The notes: generated from the letters alone by a model not told the origin. A stretch of 64,000 nucleotides of DNA from Antedon mediterranea (GCF_964355755.1 NC_092672.1:8060001-8124000); one strand, 5' to 3'; shown: positions 28,848 through 40,079, counted from the stretch's first letter. Numbers and translations: made by a program.

Positions 28848-29701
28848 TACCGTATATTTCGGTGTATAAGTCGCACTTTTGACACGCAAATTTGACCTCT
28901 AAATTAAGGGTGCGTCTTATACACCGAACATAAATGCCTCACCACACAGAGTGTACATATCGTCACCTCGTTGGCTAGGCCTGAGTAGGCTAGGCCTAGC
29001 TACAGTGTACTAACGTAACGGCAACCTGCTTCTGCCTAGTTTTCAAGGCATTTTAGCGTGATGTTATACTAAATATGATGAAAAGATTTGTTTATTATGG
29101 AGCTGTTTTAGGCGCTCCGATAAAATTTCATTTGTAAACGTTTACGATTGGAATAGGCCTAGTATTTATTCATAGTTATACGCACGATCGCCGACCGCCG
29201 TACCCCCAGCGCAAGCCCTTCTTGGCGGCCACATGTTGTACGGTATTCGACTAGTATATTCTCCAGGTGATTATAGCATGGACCTAGCGTACACACTTCT
29301 TGGATACATAGATACTAATCGAATACGATTGTCCGTGAAAACGTGCGCCTTCTCGAAATGATCGAGCGAGGCTAGCCCACACACGTGCGTGTTACACACA
29401 CGGTCATCCCATGCACTCGATGTTGCGGGTGCGAAACTCATGAATAACAAGTTAGAAACAACTTGTTGAGGCTGGGCGCGGCCGAGCCTAGGTAAGAAAA
29501 AACCTAAATAAAGGACGCCGTTGTAGATATAACAAAATATATTATTACAATAATATTGATTACAATTTAAAAAAAACATTGTTTTGATGAAATATAAGGT
29601 GCGTCTTATACATCGACGATATAAAAAATACCAATATTTTACTCTCAGTTAGGGGGTGCGTCTTATACACAGGTGCGACTTATACACCGAAATATACGGT
29701 A
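28848..29701. mobile_element. DNA transposon derivative with perfect 29-bp TIRs
   Basis: The 854-bp element has TIRs reading TACCGTATATTTCGGTGTAT and on for 29 matching bases, with subterminal copies of GGTGCGTCTTATACAC on both sides. TA flanks suggest a TA target duplication. One minus-strand reading frame (29579-29271) has no recognisable domain. Perfect TIRs suggest recent activity. Confidence 0.85.
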
Positions 29702-30180
29702 TATAGACAAACACGAATTCAAATTATAGGAGTTTTCTTTGAATATTTTGTCTAGTTATTTATGTTAACATTCTCTGTAAGGTTACAATCCAGAGAGATA
29801 TAATTACTAGGAAATAGAATAACATGCCTTGCATTTACATTCTATATTTCAATAGGTTTTTTACTATTTTATCTCAAGAATAAATACAGAAACATGTTTA
29901 TATTAAATTAAAGATAATATAAAATTGCATATTAATGTCTATATAATTGACGTACTTCTACAGCGCAAACTAGATAATAATAGAAGGCAAATAAGAACCT
30001 TGTTTATTAATATTGACTAATTTAGGTCATTTGAAATGTTGTATTTTGACTTATAAAAAACATGACAAAACTTTTACATTTTCCATTTATAGATTATTAT
30101 TTGATTTAATTAATTTTATGTTTAAATACAGGATTTCAGTAAAAAGCAATTATGTAATTATAAAATGTTGTACATTTAAC

Positions 30181-30312
30181 TGATTGATCAATCAATCAAT
30201 CAATACATAAATCAATTAATTGATTATCTAATCAATTGATCACTTGATTAATTAAATGATGGATAATCAAGTAATCAATATGTCAATTGATCTGATTAAT
30301 CAATTAATCAAC
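30181..30312. repeat. ATCAAT-rich simple repeat with inverted symmetry
   Basis: GATTGATCAATCAATCAATC followed by irregular ATCAATTAATTGATTA-type blocks on both strands, so it can fold back on itself. Confidence 0.75.
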
Positions 30313-31558
30313 AACTAATTACAAGCATAGTAGGTCTATTCTTTTCAAAAAGTACAAATTTTCAGCATTAGTCGTAGGATTGGTTTGCGGTTCTACCACT
30401 TTCTGAACTAATCACACACCTCGTTGCATATCCTCTAGACAATAGGAAAAGACAAGAGAATAGCCTGAAATAATCAAATTGCTTATAGCAATAAAGAATT
30501 TACTTTAGAATGGCTAGGAGCTTCTCTCTCATTCATTTATTGTTCATTTGAACTTAACCAACTTCAGACAATACAGTATAAGGTTTACTTAACCCGTTAT
30601 AGCAAATATGAAAAGTATCACCTGAAAATGTTTCAACAATTTCTGGTCAATCTATTGAAAAGAAGATTATTGATAGAGCAGCTGTATGGAGAAGGAATAA
30701 GTAGACGACATGCCGATTTAAAGTGAGGAACGCCCTAGGATAAAGTCAAATACAAAATTCTAGAATTAAAGATTATGGAGTAGGCCTACAGTACATCAGA
30801 GGCCCAGGAGAAATAAGTCTGCAGACACTGAGCCTATCTGCACATGGTATAATGAATAGGGTCCTCAAGGTACCATATCAACTTGTGTTTCCTTTAGGTT
30901 TTATGCTCTATACTGTACTTAAAATAACAACACTGGTCCTATCTTTAAACATTAAAAAAGCTTGTGTAGTAGGCCTACTCCCACCTCCTGAATCTCCCTT
31001 CCTTCTCAAAGGGTGTTTCTCTCATGATTTTGGAACAATGTGTTTTTATTTGTTAATTAAATCTAATATAACTCTATATTTCATAAATAATACATTGGTA
31101 TAATGAATAAGGTCATCAAGGTACCTTACCAACTTTTTGTTAGGTACCTGTACAAGCTTTATACTTATATAACAACAGTAGTCCTATGTTTAAACATAAA
31201 AAGGCTTGTGTAGTGCTCCCACCTCCTAAATTCCCCTTCCTTTTCAAATGTGTTTCTCTCTCAGAACAATGTGCTTCCAATTGTTAATCTTATTCTAATG
31301 TAACTCTATATTTCATAAATAAGTATAAACATACAATAATACTAAAGGGCTACACATGAAAAAAGTGAAATATTAAGAAAAGGCCAAATCCCTGGTTACG
31401 ACCAAATCCTAAAATTCTATAATATAATAATATACTACTTAATTAACAATAGTATTAATAATAATTTCTTATCGGGTGTAAATCAGTGCCTGTCGATCTG
31501 TCTGTCTGCCCCTTTTATATGCCTGCAGTATACAAATTTCAGTTAACCATCAAAAATA

Positions 31559-31597
31559 TACTGTGAAAATACTGTGAAAATACTGTGAAAATAGCAA
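31559..31597. repeat. Three tandem 12-bp units
   Basis: TACTGTGAAAA repeated three times in register. Confidence 0.75.
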
Positions 31598-33221
31598 TAA
31601 ATTAATTTCTAAAAGTTTAATCAAAGGAAGGTACATAGTATACCAATTGTTTCATTGCTTGTATCATACATAAACCATTGCTGATCATTAGATATAATTA
31701 TGTTTATATCAATACAAAATCCAATTACAACACATTAATGAATTATTAAGTTTTTACTAAACTCTACTAGATCAAATATTAAATGATCAACATTTCTATA
31801 GATATTGGAGGAATGCAAGGAGTCGAAAGCAGATGTTGTATGGATATGATCTTACCATTCTTTTATTAGTGTGTTTACCTAGCCTACAGAGTTTTGCAAT
31901 CAGCAAATCATCATATTCGATTGCAGTGAACGCAAAGATGCCGTCAGCTACTGCTACCTACCATGTAGCCACTTAAACTGAACATCATATTGCAGGCATA
32001 TACTAATTGATAGTAAAAAAATTGATTCTTTCAAACGCTATTGAAGAGCTGCGTTATACACGCGATGTATCTGACAACTATGTCTATAACAATGTAACTG
32101 GAGAACGGTAATGAATTATATATTATATCGTCAGATGTGAAGAATATTATGTTACAGACAATAATGAAGATATCATTGTGTTTTCTCAACCCCATACACA
32201 GCCGATCAATTATTAGTGTGATGGCTTAATATTAATAATTAAGAATCTTTTTAAGTACTACTTGTTTCATATTCGCTATCATATAAAATTCTTCAGACAT
32301 TGTATTGACTACTACTTTAACATTATTTTACTACTTGTAACAAGTGTTTTTACTTGTTTACTTAACAGAGCTTATATAAACTAAAAATGTTTTAAGTAAT
32401 TTATTGTATTTGCAAAATAATTATTTTTAATTAAGTCTACTAATTACTTTTTTCCTTCTTAAGTACATTTTAAATTTGATTTTATTCTTTATATGAAAAT
32501 CACAAATACAAACAATTTTAATAATATATTAAAAGATAATGATTTATCATTCTATCCTACTTTTTAATTTTTAAAGTTTTATATAATATTTATTTATGTA
32601 TTTTAATATACACTTTTAAAAGTACAGATAGGGTAGTTTGCCACAATTCCAAATTTTAAAAATTCAAATTCAAAAACTTTTATTTTCCAATAATTCATGA
32701 AAAAAATTAGAATGAAGATTGCAAATTTGTTGTTTGATACAAATTCCTATATTTGGATTTGGAAATTTGATCACAAATGTTTTCGACCATAGGAATTTCT
32801 CAAGTGATGATAGGTGTATATAAAAATAATAATTTTTCTTCTCAGATTTTACTAACTCACTTTGAGTGCTTGTATGCTCTTCAAACACACTTATTATTTT
32901 AACTTCAAACAAATTGTGTGTAAAAATACTAAACAATATTTTCTAAATTGTGTATAATTATTGTATTTTGCTTGTTGTGTGAACAATAAAAATATTTTAA
33001 TTTAACCTTTTTTTCTAATAACAACAATGTATTGTTAGTTAACTATTTGTTTAAGTTAATTCTATGGGTAATTAAGATTTAATGAAGTGTAAAAATATGA
33101 AATAATAACAGAAGTGATACACAATACATGTAGTAATGAACATGGTAATTTAATATTAAAATAAATCTATTTATTTATGATGATAATGCATCATAAGTGG
33201 GAATATTCTTTTACCTAGCCT

Positions 33222-33265
33222 ATAGCTTTTTTAAAGGCCTATAGCTTTTTTAAAGGCCTATCATG
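33222..33265. repeat. Tandem 22-bp duplication
   Basis: CCTATAGCTTTTTTAAAGG occurs twice in direct succession, then GCCTATCATG. Confidence 0.75.
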
Positions 33266-33540
33266 ATGTATATGGTAGCCTAAATTTACCACTATTTTAT
33301 AACCCCTACATACCAGAAAGTAGTGTTTTCCCTACCCACTCTTTACTTTTACCACCCCTCCCTGGAGTATCCTAGCTATATCATCAATGTATTGTGTTCT
33401 ACTACCACACTGCATAAGAATGAAACTTACTGTAATCTTAAATAGGAAAGGATCAGTGTGGTTAATGCATAAAAAATGAAGAAGTTAAGTTATATGTTAT
33501 AAGATAACTTATTTCTCCGTGGTTTAGTGTTGTCTATTAA

Positions 33541-34582
33541 CACTTTGACTGCCAAACACGAAGATCTTCGTTTTTTGGAAACACAACGCTTGACTGCCAA
33601 ACACGAAGATCTTTGTTTTTCGCGTTTTTTTACGAAATCCGGTAGATAGGTTAATTATTGGTATATACTATAAATATGAACACTATATTCGGTCTGGACC
33701 GTCAATATTTTACAATTTGAAAGTAACTAATCTGGTTACGAACGATTGTCAAAATGGTACCTGTCGAAATAACAAACACCGCGCATCACAGTAGCGCATA
33801 GAGCGATGGCTTGGCGCATTGTGTATCGGTCGCGCGCTAGCTATGCCGCCGAAGCATTACAAAGGTTTTTGTGGATTGACATGTTTGTTTGTTATCTGAA
33901 TAAAAAATAATGGAGTCATTTTCAATATGAAGTCTTTAATTTTATTATTGTATGTATACCCTAATTGTTTTGGTGTTTTACTGAAAGTGACCAAGTTTCA
34001 CGCAACAAACTTGTTTTGAAATGGTATGGATATTATCATCAGTTTACTATCTAGGCTAGTAGTACTAGGCTAGCCTAGGCCTAGTCGTAAAACGGTTCCG
34101 GACCAACTTTAGGCCTGGTTAACTAGGCCTGGTGTCTTTACTATGTGGATTTTGGCGAAACATTGATATAAGATTTATGATTTATAAAATGTAATACATT
34201 TTTCGATAGTGATAACTTGTTTTTATAGGCATATCGGTGCCGTGTAAGTAACTTTTTCGTTGTTTGTTGATCTCACCGGGCGATATTTTCATATTGTGAT
34301 GTCTTGCACAAAATCGCGAATATCTCGACTTTCTTGCGCGAAACTACGAAAAACTCAAAAAGTGGGTTACTTTAATTTTACTATTACGATTTACATATTG
34401 TGATTTAAAAATCGTTCTTGATACCATTGTAAAGCTAAAATCTTTATGATTATTTTAGTCTAAATTACATATAAATCAGATCACATACATGGTTTCAATC
34501 AGCTTTAATATAAACATCGAATTGGGCTAAAAACGCTGGCGGTGGCAGTTTCTAACTGGAAAAATCTCTGGCAGTCAAAGTG
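33541..34582. mobile_element. piggyBac-type nonautonomous element, TTAA target duplication
   Basis: TTAA stands on both sides (33537-33540 and 34583-34586). The element starts CACTTTGACTGCCA and ends with the exact reverse complement TGGCAGTCAAAGTG. piggyBac-family transposons insert at TTAA and often have such ends. A 30-base end block (TGACTGCCAAACACGAAGAT...) is repeated about 45 bp inward. No transposase reading frame remains. The middle holds a dense TAGGCCTA cluster (34050-34130). Confidence 0.88.
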
Positions 34583-34586
34583 TTAA

Positions 34587-37500
34587 TGAGAAGACCTTAT
34601 TCATAACAACAAAAAAACAGAGCATAGAGTAATCTCCCGATACAAATTAGTTACTTTTCTTGAGAGCTTTGTAAATTTATGACTAGACAACAGTCCTTAT
34701 TTGGTTTCTTTTTTAATAAAATATAATTATATAATAATGCTCTAACATTTTAAGTTTTACAATAATGATCAACTAATCATATTTTATAACTTTTTAATAT
34801 AACCTATTCATTACAAAATGATATTATAATTTGTTTAATTACTATAAATTAGGCCTATACACATATTTGAGTTTATTTGTTGTTTCATTAGGCAGAGACA
34901 TCGCAACTACAAGATCATGTGACAATGTTTTTACTTAAATGTAAAAGGCATAATGAACAAAATGGTAGAACCTACTAAAGTAACAAGACCTTTTATTCTT
35001 TTTTTATTGTTAAACTGTGTATTTTTGTTTACTTTTTGCCAAGTATAGTATCTTTTTTTTACATGGTGGTTGTGAAGTCAAGTGTCAAAGGTTATGTCAA
35101 CAGCAGTGGTTGTTTGTTCCCTGTTATTTATTATTACATTGTGGGAAGTTGAATATTTGTTTAATTGAATTACTAGTATTTTTTTATTTGTTTAGTTTTT
35201 TATGAATATAAAATTGTGTTGTAAATATAAAATAAAATATTTGTTTCCTAATTTTATTAATAGGGCCTAAACTCATGAATAAATTTTGTTAATGGCAACA
35301 AAAATACAACAATATTCAAATTATTTATTTCTTGCAATATAACAGTTAACACCAAACAAAGTTATTATGACATGAATCTAACATTAAAACTGCTATGTTA
35401 CAGTAAGACTAAAACTTAAAAGTACCATAATAAATATGGCATGCATGTCTCAAAAGATTAACTATCTCTGTGGTCACTAAAAATGTATAGTACCATGGAC
35501 AAACATTACTCCTGTACTAAACAATCATAAAAAACTCAAATGATCTAGGCCTACTTGGCAAAGGGCCTAGGGCCTACCTGTTGTAGGTCCACCTACAAAT
35601 TAAGCTCAAATTTTAGGCTCTACTTTAATGTTGCATTGTAGCGCCAATTCTATATAAATCATTTTTATTTTCAATTGCTAATAGTCGCGTGCTTAAATGT
35701 AAATAATAAATATTTTGACGCTGCAATTAATGAGCATACCTCCTCAAATCTTCCCGTCTTTTGTTTGTTGATCGAAAGAAAACTAGGGCCTGGAATACTT
35801 ACTAGGCCTACTTAGAACACATGCAGTTTTTCAGGGGCCCCGAGAGATGCTCAAATATTAATGTTTACAAACATCAGCGCTTTCATTATGTAAAATGTTT
35901 ATTAGTTTATCATAATTTATGTGGAGTTTTAATTTATTTACAATAAATGTATGTTTATTGAATAAGTTTGCGTTTGAGCTATCGCACGTCCAGGTGTAAG
36001 CTTAGCCCAGACATCTCGTTGACATGTGGTCTCGTTATCTTAATGAGGAACTTATTATAGCGGGCAATCCAAAATGTACTTACTTTTTGTAACTTTTCTC
36101 GCTTTTCCTTTAGATCGCATTCTTTGGAGAAGCGCAAACAAATATTTCTTGATTACTTGTCCTTCCTGTTTTCTATCATTGCCAAGTGCTTTCAATACAT
36201 TTGATATGTACTTTATTTAGGTGGTTTTCTGTTGTCCTCTTTTGACCTTAAACAGTTCAATCAAACATTTTTTAACAAAATTTCTTGTGAAAAGATCTGA
36301 CGGCTGGTATAGTTATAGCGCCACCTATAGTAAATGTTCTTGAAAGTAGGCGGAGTTCGTTCAAATGTCTAAACAAATTCTAAAAGTTTTGTCCACCTTT
36401 CGGTTTAATGGCGTGATCTATTAGTATCTCAAGGAAACAAAATGTTAAAATTAATGTGGTTACCTGAGTTGTTTTCTAACTTCTAGCATTCCTCAACGAC
36501 AACTTGAATAAAAAGGTCGTGACATTACAGAGAGAAATTTAATGTTACACCCATAATTATAGAGAAATTTAGCCTATATAATTCCTTATTATCTAAATTT
36601 AAAGAAAGGCACACTGTTTTCAAATATCTAAATAAAATAAACACATATGATATTAGTGGGTGCGAATGGTTTATGACATTATTATATAAAAAATAAACAT
36701 ATAATAATTCCCAATCACGTCACAAGTGGTGTCCAGATGACAAACAAAAAACAATTTAATATTTTTAAAAATATATTGATAATATACTTATATTATTACC
36801 AAAGACGCCCGAATTTCTTCAAAAAATATCTAGCAATCAATTATCTAAACTTTAAATCCGAAAGGGAAAAGGTTAGAGAGGAGAGCTGTGGCCTGTCGAC
36901 CACCTGAATCAAGTTCAATCATTAGGCCTAATTTTGTTTAAATCTGTGCTGGTTAGTTGGAGTTGTTTTTCTCGTTACAAATAATTAGTTTCTATTCCGT
37001 CATTTGCTTTTATGATACTCTTTCATCATTCATTCTTAAATTTTCATTCATCTATGACAATCCTTCATTAATATATTCATTCATACTATAGCAGGCGATA
37101 CCGTGCGATGTACTAGTACACACACAGCCACCCACTTTCACAGACGGACACTTATCATAACTCATCATGAGGGCCCTTGGTTGTTAACATACGTTTTTCA
37201 GGGTCACCATCTACAAATAAGGTTAATAAAAAATAAAATTAAAATAGTGGATAAAATGTGGAATAGACATATATCAAAGTTTCTTGGTAAAGGTAAATTC
37301 TCGTCCAAACAATGCCACATGTAATAAATAATAAATGTTAGTTCCAACTACGAGTTTACGCACTCCACCATGAAGGAAAACACGTTGATCCACAAACTTA
37401 TCCCATCAGCTGTCAATTTGCAGATTAGAAAGGCTTAACGTTAATCCCAAGTCATTTTAATCCAATTCATGTATAATCTTGATGCGTCTATCACAGTTCA

Positions 37501-37905
37501 ACAAATAGGTATCAGACGAACCTGATATACATACTTAGCACTGTAGTTGATTTATTTCGATACCAGGAAAAATGTACAATATGTGTAAACATTTATATGT
37601 ATAACGGTATTCCATGGTATTTTCTAAATACTCAAGAGGGTTAACATGTATAGAGGGTCCCTTCATAGGGGGTTCTTTCAAATATCCATCTCAAATAATA
37701 GTGCATAAATAATCAAGTAAGCTGGAATTGAACAGTGTATTCCCACTTATAAAATTTGTAAAATGAATACAACGAACGATTACGGCGGAATACATGGGTT
37801 ACCTAACAATAAGCCCGGTTATTATTATTGGGCGCACTATTTTTATTTCTTGTACAGAATGGTGGTATTAAGATGAAGAAATATTCAGAAGTCATGTAAC
37901 ACGTA
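34587..37905. other. AT-rich DNA before the tRNA array
   Basis: No coding motif recognised. GGCCTA words cluster near 35550-35830. The spacer type of the tRNA array starts only from about 37800. Confidence 0.5.
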
Positions 37906-37978
37906 GCCCGGTTAGCTCAGTCGGTAGAGTATGAGACTTTAAATCTCAGGGTCGTGGGTTTGAGCCCCACTTTGAGCG
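37906..37978 (+). tRNA. tRNA-Lys-like with anticodon UUA (ochre suppressor type), unit 1
   Basis: The 73-nt cloverleaf has anticodon stem TGAGA/TCTCA and loop CTTTAAA, so positions 34-36 read TTA and would pair with codon UAA. It differs from the array's tRNA-Lys(CTT) by C34T and U36A. The acceptor stem has mismatches C3-A70 and T7-T66, the T loop is TTTGAGC (C56 lost, weakening box B), and the D stem has a G-T pair. A six-T Pol III terminator follows. Activity is doubtful for this copy. Confidence 0.75.
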
Positions 37979-38060
37979 CACTATTTTTTCTGTACAGAAT
38001 ATGTTGGTATTGAGACGAATTAATATTTAGAAGTCATGCGGGAAGTCATGGTAACACATT

Positions 38061-38117
38061 GGCCGGTTATCTCAGTCGGTAGAGCATGAAACTCTTATTC
38101 TCAGGGTCGTGGGTTCG
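38061..38117 (+). pseudogene. Truncated tRNA-Lys-like unit 2
   Basis: Only the first 57 nt of the tRNA are present, ending at GGGTTCG. The 3' T strand and acceptor strand are replaced by a 15-nt linker (CACTAGTAACAAATA) leading straight into unit 3. Substitutions in the acceptor strand, D arm and anticodon stem (A30-C40) make it a pseudogene. Confidence 0.8.
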
Positions 38118-38132
38118 CACTAGTAACAAATA

Positions 38133-38205
38133 ACCCGGTTAGCTCAGTCGGTAGAGCATGAGATTCTTAATCTCAGGGTCGTGGGTTTGAGCCACACATT
38201 GGGCG
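38133..38205 (+). tRNA. tRNA-Lys(CTT), degenerate unit 3
   Basis: Full length with anticodon CTT in loop TTCTTAA. G1 is changed to A, the T loop is TTTGAGC and the T stem has a G52-A62 mismatch, so folding and box B are impaired. Probably a decaying gene. Confidence 0.6.
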
Positions 38206-38277
38206 CACTATTTTTTTTCCTGTACAGAGTGGTGGTATTTTAAGATCAAGAAATATTCAGAAGTCATTTAACACGTA

Positions 38278-38335
38278 GCCCGGTTAGCTCAGTCGGTAGA
38301 GCATGAGGTCGTGGGTTCGAGCCCCACTTTGGGCG
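38278..38335 (+). pseudogene. tRNA-Lys-like unit 4 lacking the anticodon arm
   Basis: A 15-nt internal deletion joins GCATGAG to GTCGTGGG, removing the anticodon loop, while both ends and an intact T arm remain. It cannot decode. Confidence 0.85.
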
Positions 38336-38404
38336 CAATATTTTTTCTGTACAGAATATGTTGGTATTGAGATGAATTAATATTTAGAAGTCATGTAACA
38401 CATA

Positions 38405-38461
38405 GACTGCTTATCTCAGTCGGTAGAGCATGAGACACTTATTCTCAGGGTCGTGGGTTCG
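38405..38461 (+). pseudogene. Truncated tRNA-Lys-like unit 5
   Basis: Starts GACTGCTTATCTCAG with several acceptor changes. The anticodon loop CACTTAT has lost the universal T33, and the unit stops at GGTTCG before the 15-nt linker to unit 6. The same degenerate form recurs at 40367 and 41894. Confidence 0.8.
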
Positions 38462-38476
38462 CACTAGTAACAAATA

Positions 38477-38549
38477 GCCCGGTTAGCTCAGTCGGTAGAG
38501 CATGAGACTCTTAATCTCAGGGTCGTGGGTTTGAGCCCCACATTGGGCG
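38477..38549 (+). tRNA. tRNA-Lys(CTT), unit 6
   Basis: All stems pair and the anticodon is CTT. The only defect is T loop TTTGAGC in place of TTCGAGC, which removes C56 and weakens box B. A four-T terminator follows (CACTATTTTAG). Confidence 0.8.
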
Positions 38550-38622
38550 CACTATTTTAGTTTTCCTGTACAGATATTTTGGTATTGAGATGAATTAATA
38601 TTTAGAAGTCATTTAACACATA

Positions 38623-38679
38623 GCCCGGTTAGCTCAGTCGGTAGAGCATGAGACTCTTAATCTCAGGGTCGTGGGTTCG
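38623..38679 (+). pseudogene. Truncated tRNA-Lys(CTT), unit 7
   Basis: The first 57 nt are identical to the intact genes, including the CTT anticodon arm, but it breaks at GGGTTCG and continues as the 15-nt linker into unit 8. It starts an 801-bp block repeated at 39424. Confidence 0.85.
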
Positions 38680-38694
38680 CACTAGTAACAAATA

Positions 38695-38767
38695 GCCCGG
38701 TTAGCTCAGTCGGTAGAGCATGAGACTCTTAATCTCAGGGTCGTGGGTTCGAGCCCCACATTGGGCG
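38695..38767 (+). tRNA. tRNA-Lys(CTT), intact, unit 8
   Basis: 73 nt with acceptor GCCCGGT/ATTGGGC, D arm GCTC/GAGC, anticodon loop CTCTTAA (CTT), variable loop GGGTC, T arm GTGGG-TTCGAGC-CCCAC and discriminator G73, as in animal tRNA-Lys. Box A (TAGCTCAGTCGG) and box B (GGTTCGAGCCC) are good. CCA is not encoded and a TTTT terminator follows. Confidence 0.95.
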
Positions 38768-38840
38768 CACTATTTTAGTTTTCCTGTACAGATATTTTTG
38801 TATTGAGATGAATTAATATTTAGAAGTCATTTAACACATA

Positions 38841-38913
38841 GCCCGGTTAGCTCAGTCGGTAGAGCATGAGACTCTTAATCTCAGGGTCGTGGGTTCGAGC
38901 CCCACATTGGGCG
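38841..38913 (+). tRNA. tRNA-Lys(CTT), intact, unit 9
   Basis: Identical in the mature sequence to unit 8. It begins 146 bp after unit 8, the basic monomer length of the array. Terminator ATTTTAG. Confidence 0.95.
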
Positions 38914-38986
38914 CACTATTTTAGTTTTTCTGTACAGATATTTTGGTATTGAGATGAATTAATATTTAGAAGTCATTTAACACATA

Positions 38987-39059
38987 GCCCGGTTAGCGCA
39001 GTCGGTAGAGCATGAGACTCTTAATCTCAGGGTCGTGGGTTCGAGCACCACATTGGGCG
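38987..39059 (+). tRNA. tRNA-Lys(CTT), mismatched unit 10
   Basis: Anticodon CTT. The D stem is broken by T12G (TAGCGCAG) and the T stem by G53-A61 (GAGCACCAC). Probably inactive or poorly processed. Confidence 0.65.
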
Positions 39060-39132
39060 CACTATTTTAGTTTTCCTGTACAGATGTTTTGGTATTGAGA
39101 TGAATTAATATTTAGAAGTAATTTAACACATA

Positions 39133-39205
39133 GCCCGGTTAGCTCAGTCGGTAGAGCATGAGACTCTTAATCTCAGGGTCGTGGGTTCGAGACCCACATT
39201 AAGCG
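39133..39205 (+). tRNA. tRNA-Lys(CTT) variant with AAGC acceptor end, unit 11
   Basis: Anticodon CTT and good D, anticodon and T arms, but the 3' acceptor strand is ATTAAGC, giving mismatches C3-A70 and C4-A69. The usual terminator is changed to CACTCATTTAG, leaving the next TTTT a few bases on. First of five copies of this subtype. Confidence 0.7.
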
Positions 39206-39278
39206 CACTCATTTAGTTTTCCTGTACAGATGTTTTGGTATTGAGATGAATTAATATTTAGAAGTAATTTAACACATA

Positions 39279-39351
39279 GCCCGGTTAGCTCAGTCGGTAG
39301 AGCATGAGACTCTTAATCTCAGGGTCGTGGGTTCGAGCCCCACATTGGGCG
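39279..39351 (+). tRNA. tRNA-Lys(CTT), intact, unit 12
   Basis: Mature sequence identical to unit 8, with an eight-T run directly downstream giving a stronger Pol III terminator than most units. Confidence 0.95.
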
Positions 39352-39423
39352 CACTATTTTTTTTCCTGTACAGAGTGGTGGTATTTTAAGATGAAGAAAT
39401 ATTCAGAAGTCATTTAACACGTA

Positions 39424-39480
39424 GCCCGGTTAGCTCACTCGGTAGAGCATGAGACTCTTAATCTCAGGGTCGTGGGTTCG
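39424..39480 (+). pseudogene. Truncated tRNA-Lys(CTT), unit 13
   Basis: Counterpart of unit 7 one 801-bp period later. It ends at GGGTTCG with the 15-nt linker, plus a G-to-C change in the D loop (CTCACTCGG). Confidence 0.85.
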
Positions 39481-39495
39481 CACTAGTAACAAATA

Positions 39496-39568
39496 GCCCG
39501 GTTAGCTCAGTCGGTAGAGCATGAGACTCTTAATCTCAGGGTCGTGGGTTCGAGCCCCACATTGGGCG
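39496..39568 (+). tRNA. tRNA-Lys(CTT), intact, unit 14
   Basis: Mature sequence identical to unit 8, which lies exactly 801 bp upstream. It follows truncated unit 13 after the 15-nt linker. Confidence 0.95.
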
Positions 39569-39641
39569 CACTATTTTAGTTTTCCTGTACAGATATTTTT
39601 GTATTGAGATGAATTAATATTTAGAAGTCATTTAACACATA

Positions 39642-39714
39642 GCCCGGTTAGCTCAGTCGGTAGAGCATGAGACTCTTAATCTCAGGGTCGTGGGTTCGAG
39701 CCCCACATTGGGCG
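39642..39714 (+). tRNA. tRNA-Lys(CTT), intact, unit 15
   Basis: Mature sequence identical to unit 8; all stems pair; TTTT terminator. Copy of unit 9 at +801 bp. Confidence 0.95.
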
Positions 39715-39787
39715 CACTATTTTAGTTTTCCTGTACAGATATTTTGGTATTGAGATGAATTAATATTTAGAAGTCATTTAACACATA

Positions 39788-39860
39788 GCCCGGTTAGCTC
39801 AGTCGGTAGAGCATGAGACTCTTAATCTCAGGGTCGTGGGTTCGAGCACCACATTGTGCG
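39788..39860 (+). tRNA. tRNA-Lys(CTT), mismatched unit 16
   Basis: Anticodon CTT. T-stem mismatch (GAGCACCAC) as in unit 10, and G70T breaks the acceptor stem (ATTGTGC). The D arm is normal, unlike unit 10. Confidence 0.65.
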
Positions 39861-39933
39861 CACTATTTTAGTTTTCCTGTTCAGATGTTTTGGTATTGAG
39901 ATGAATTAATATTTAGAAGTAATTTAACACATA

Positions 39934-40006
39934 GCCCGGTTAGCTCAGTCGGTAGAGCATGAGACTCTTAATCTCAGGGTCGTGGGTTCGAGACCCACAT
40001 TAAGCG
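39934..40006 (+). tRNA. tRNA-Lys(CTT) variant with AAGC acceptor end, unit 17
   Basis: Same form as unit 11, exactly 801 bp later: C3-A70 and C4-A69 mismatches, CACTCATTTAG downstream. Confidence 0.7.
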
Positions 40007-40079
40007 CACTCATTTAGTTTTCCTGTACAGATGTTTTGGTATTGAGATGAATTAATATTTAGAAGTAATTTAACACATA

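Larger units (their letters stand above)
29702..33536. other. AT-rich DNA with simple repeats
   Basis: Near 30845-31100 and 31095-31320 two stretches are diverged copies of each other (both contain GGTACCxTAxCAACTT and GTGTAGT...CTCCCACCTCCT), an old local duplication of about 230 bp. No gene recognised. Confidence 0.55.

Noticed and set aside
29271-29579. 102-codon minus-strand reading frame within the 29-bp TIR element, considered as a transposase fragment
   Set aside because: No DDE/D or zinc-finger motif could be seen and it is too short.
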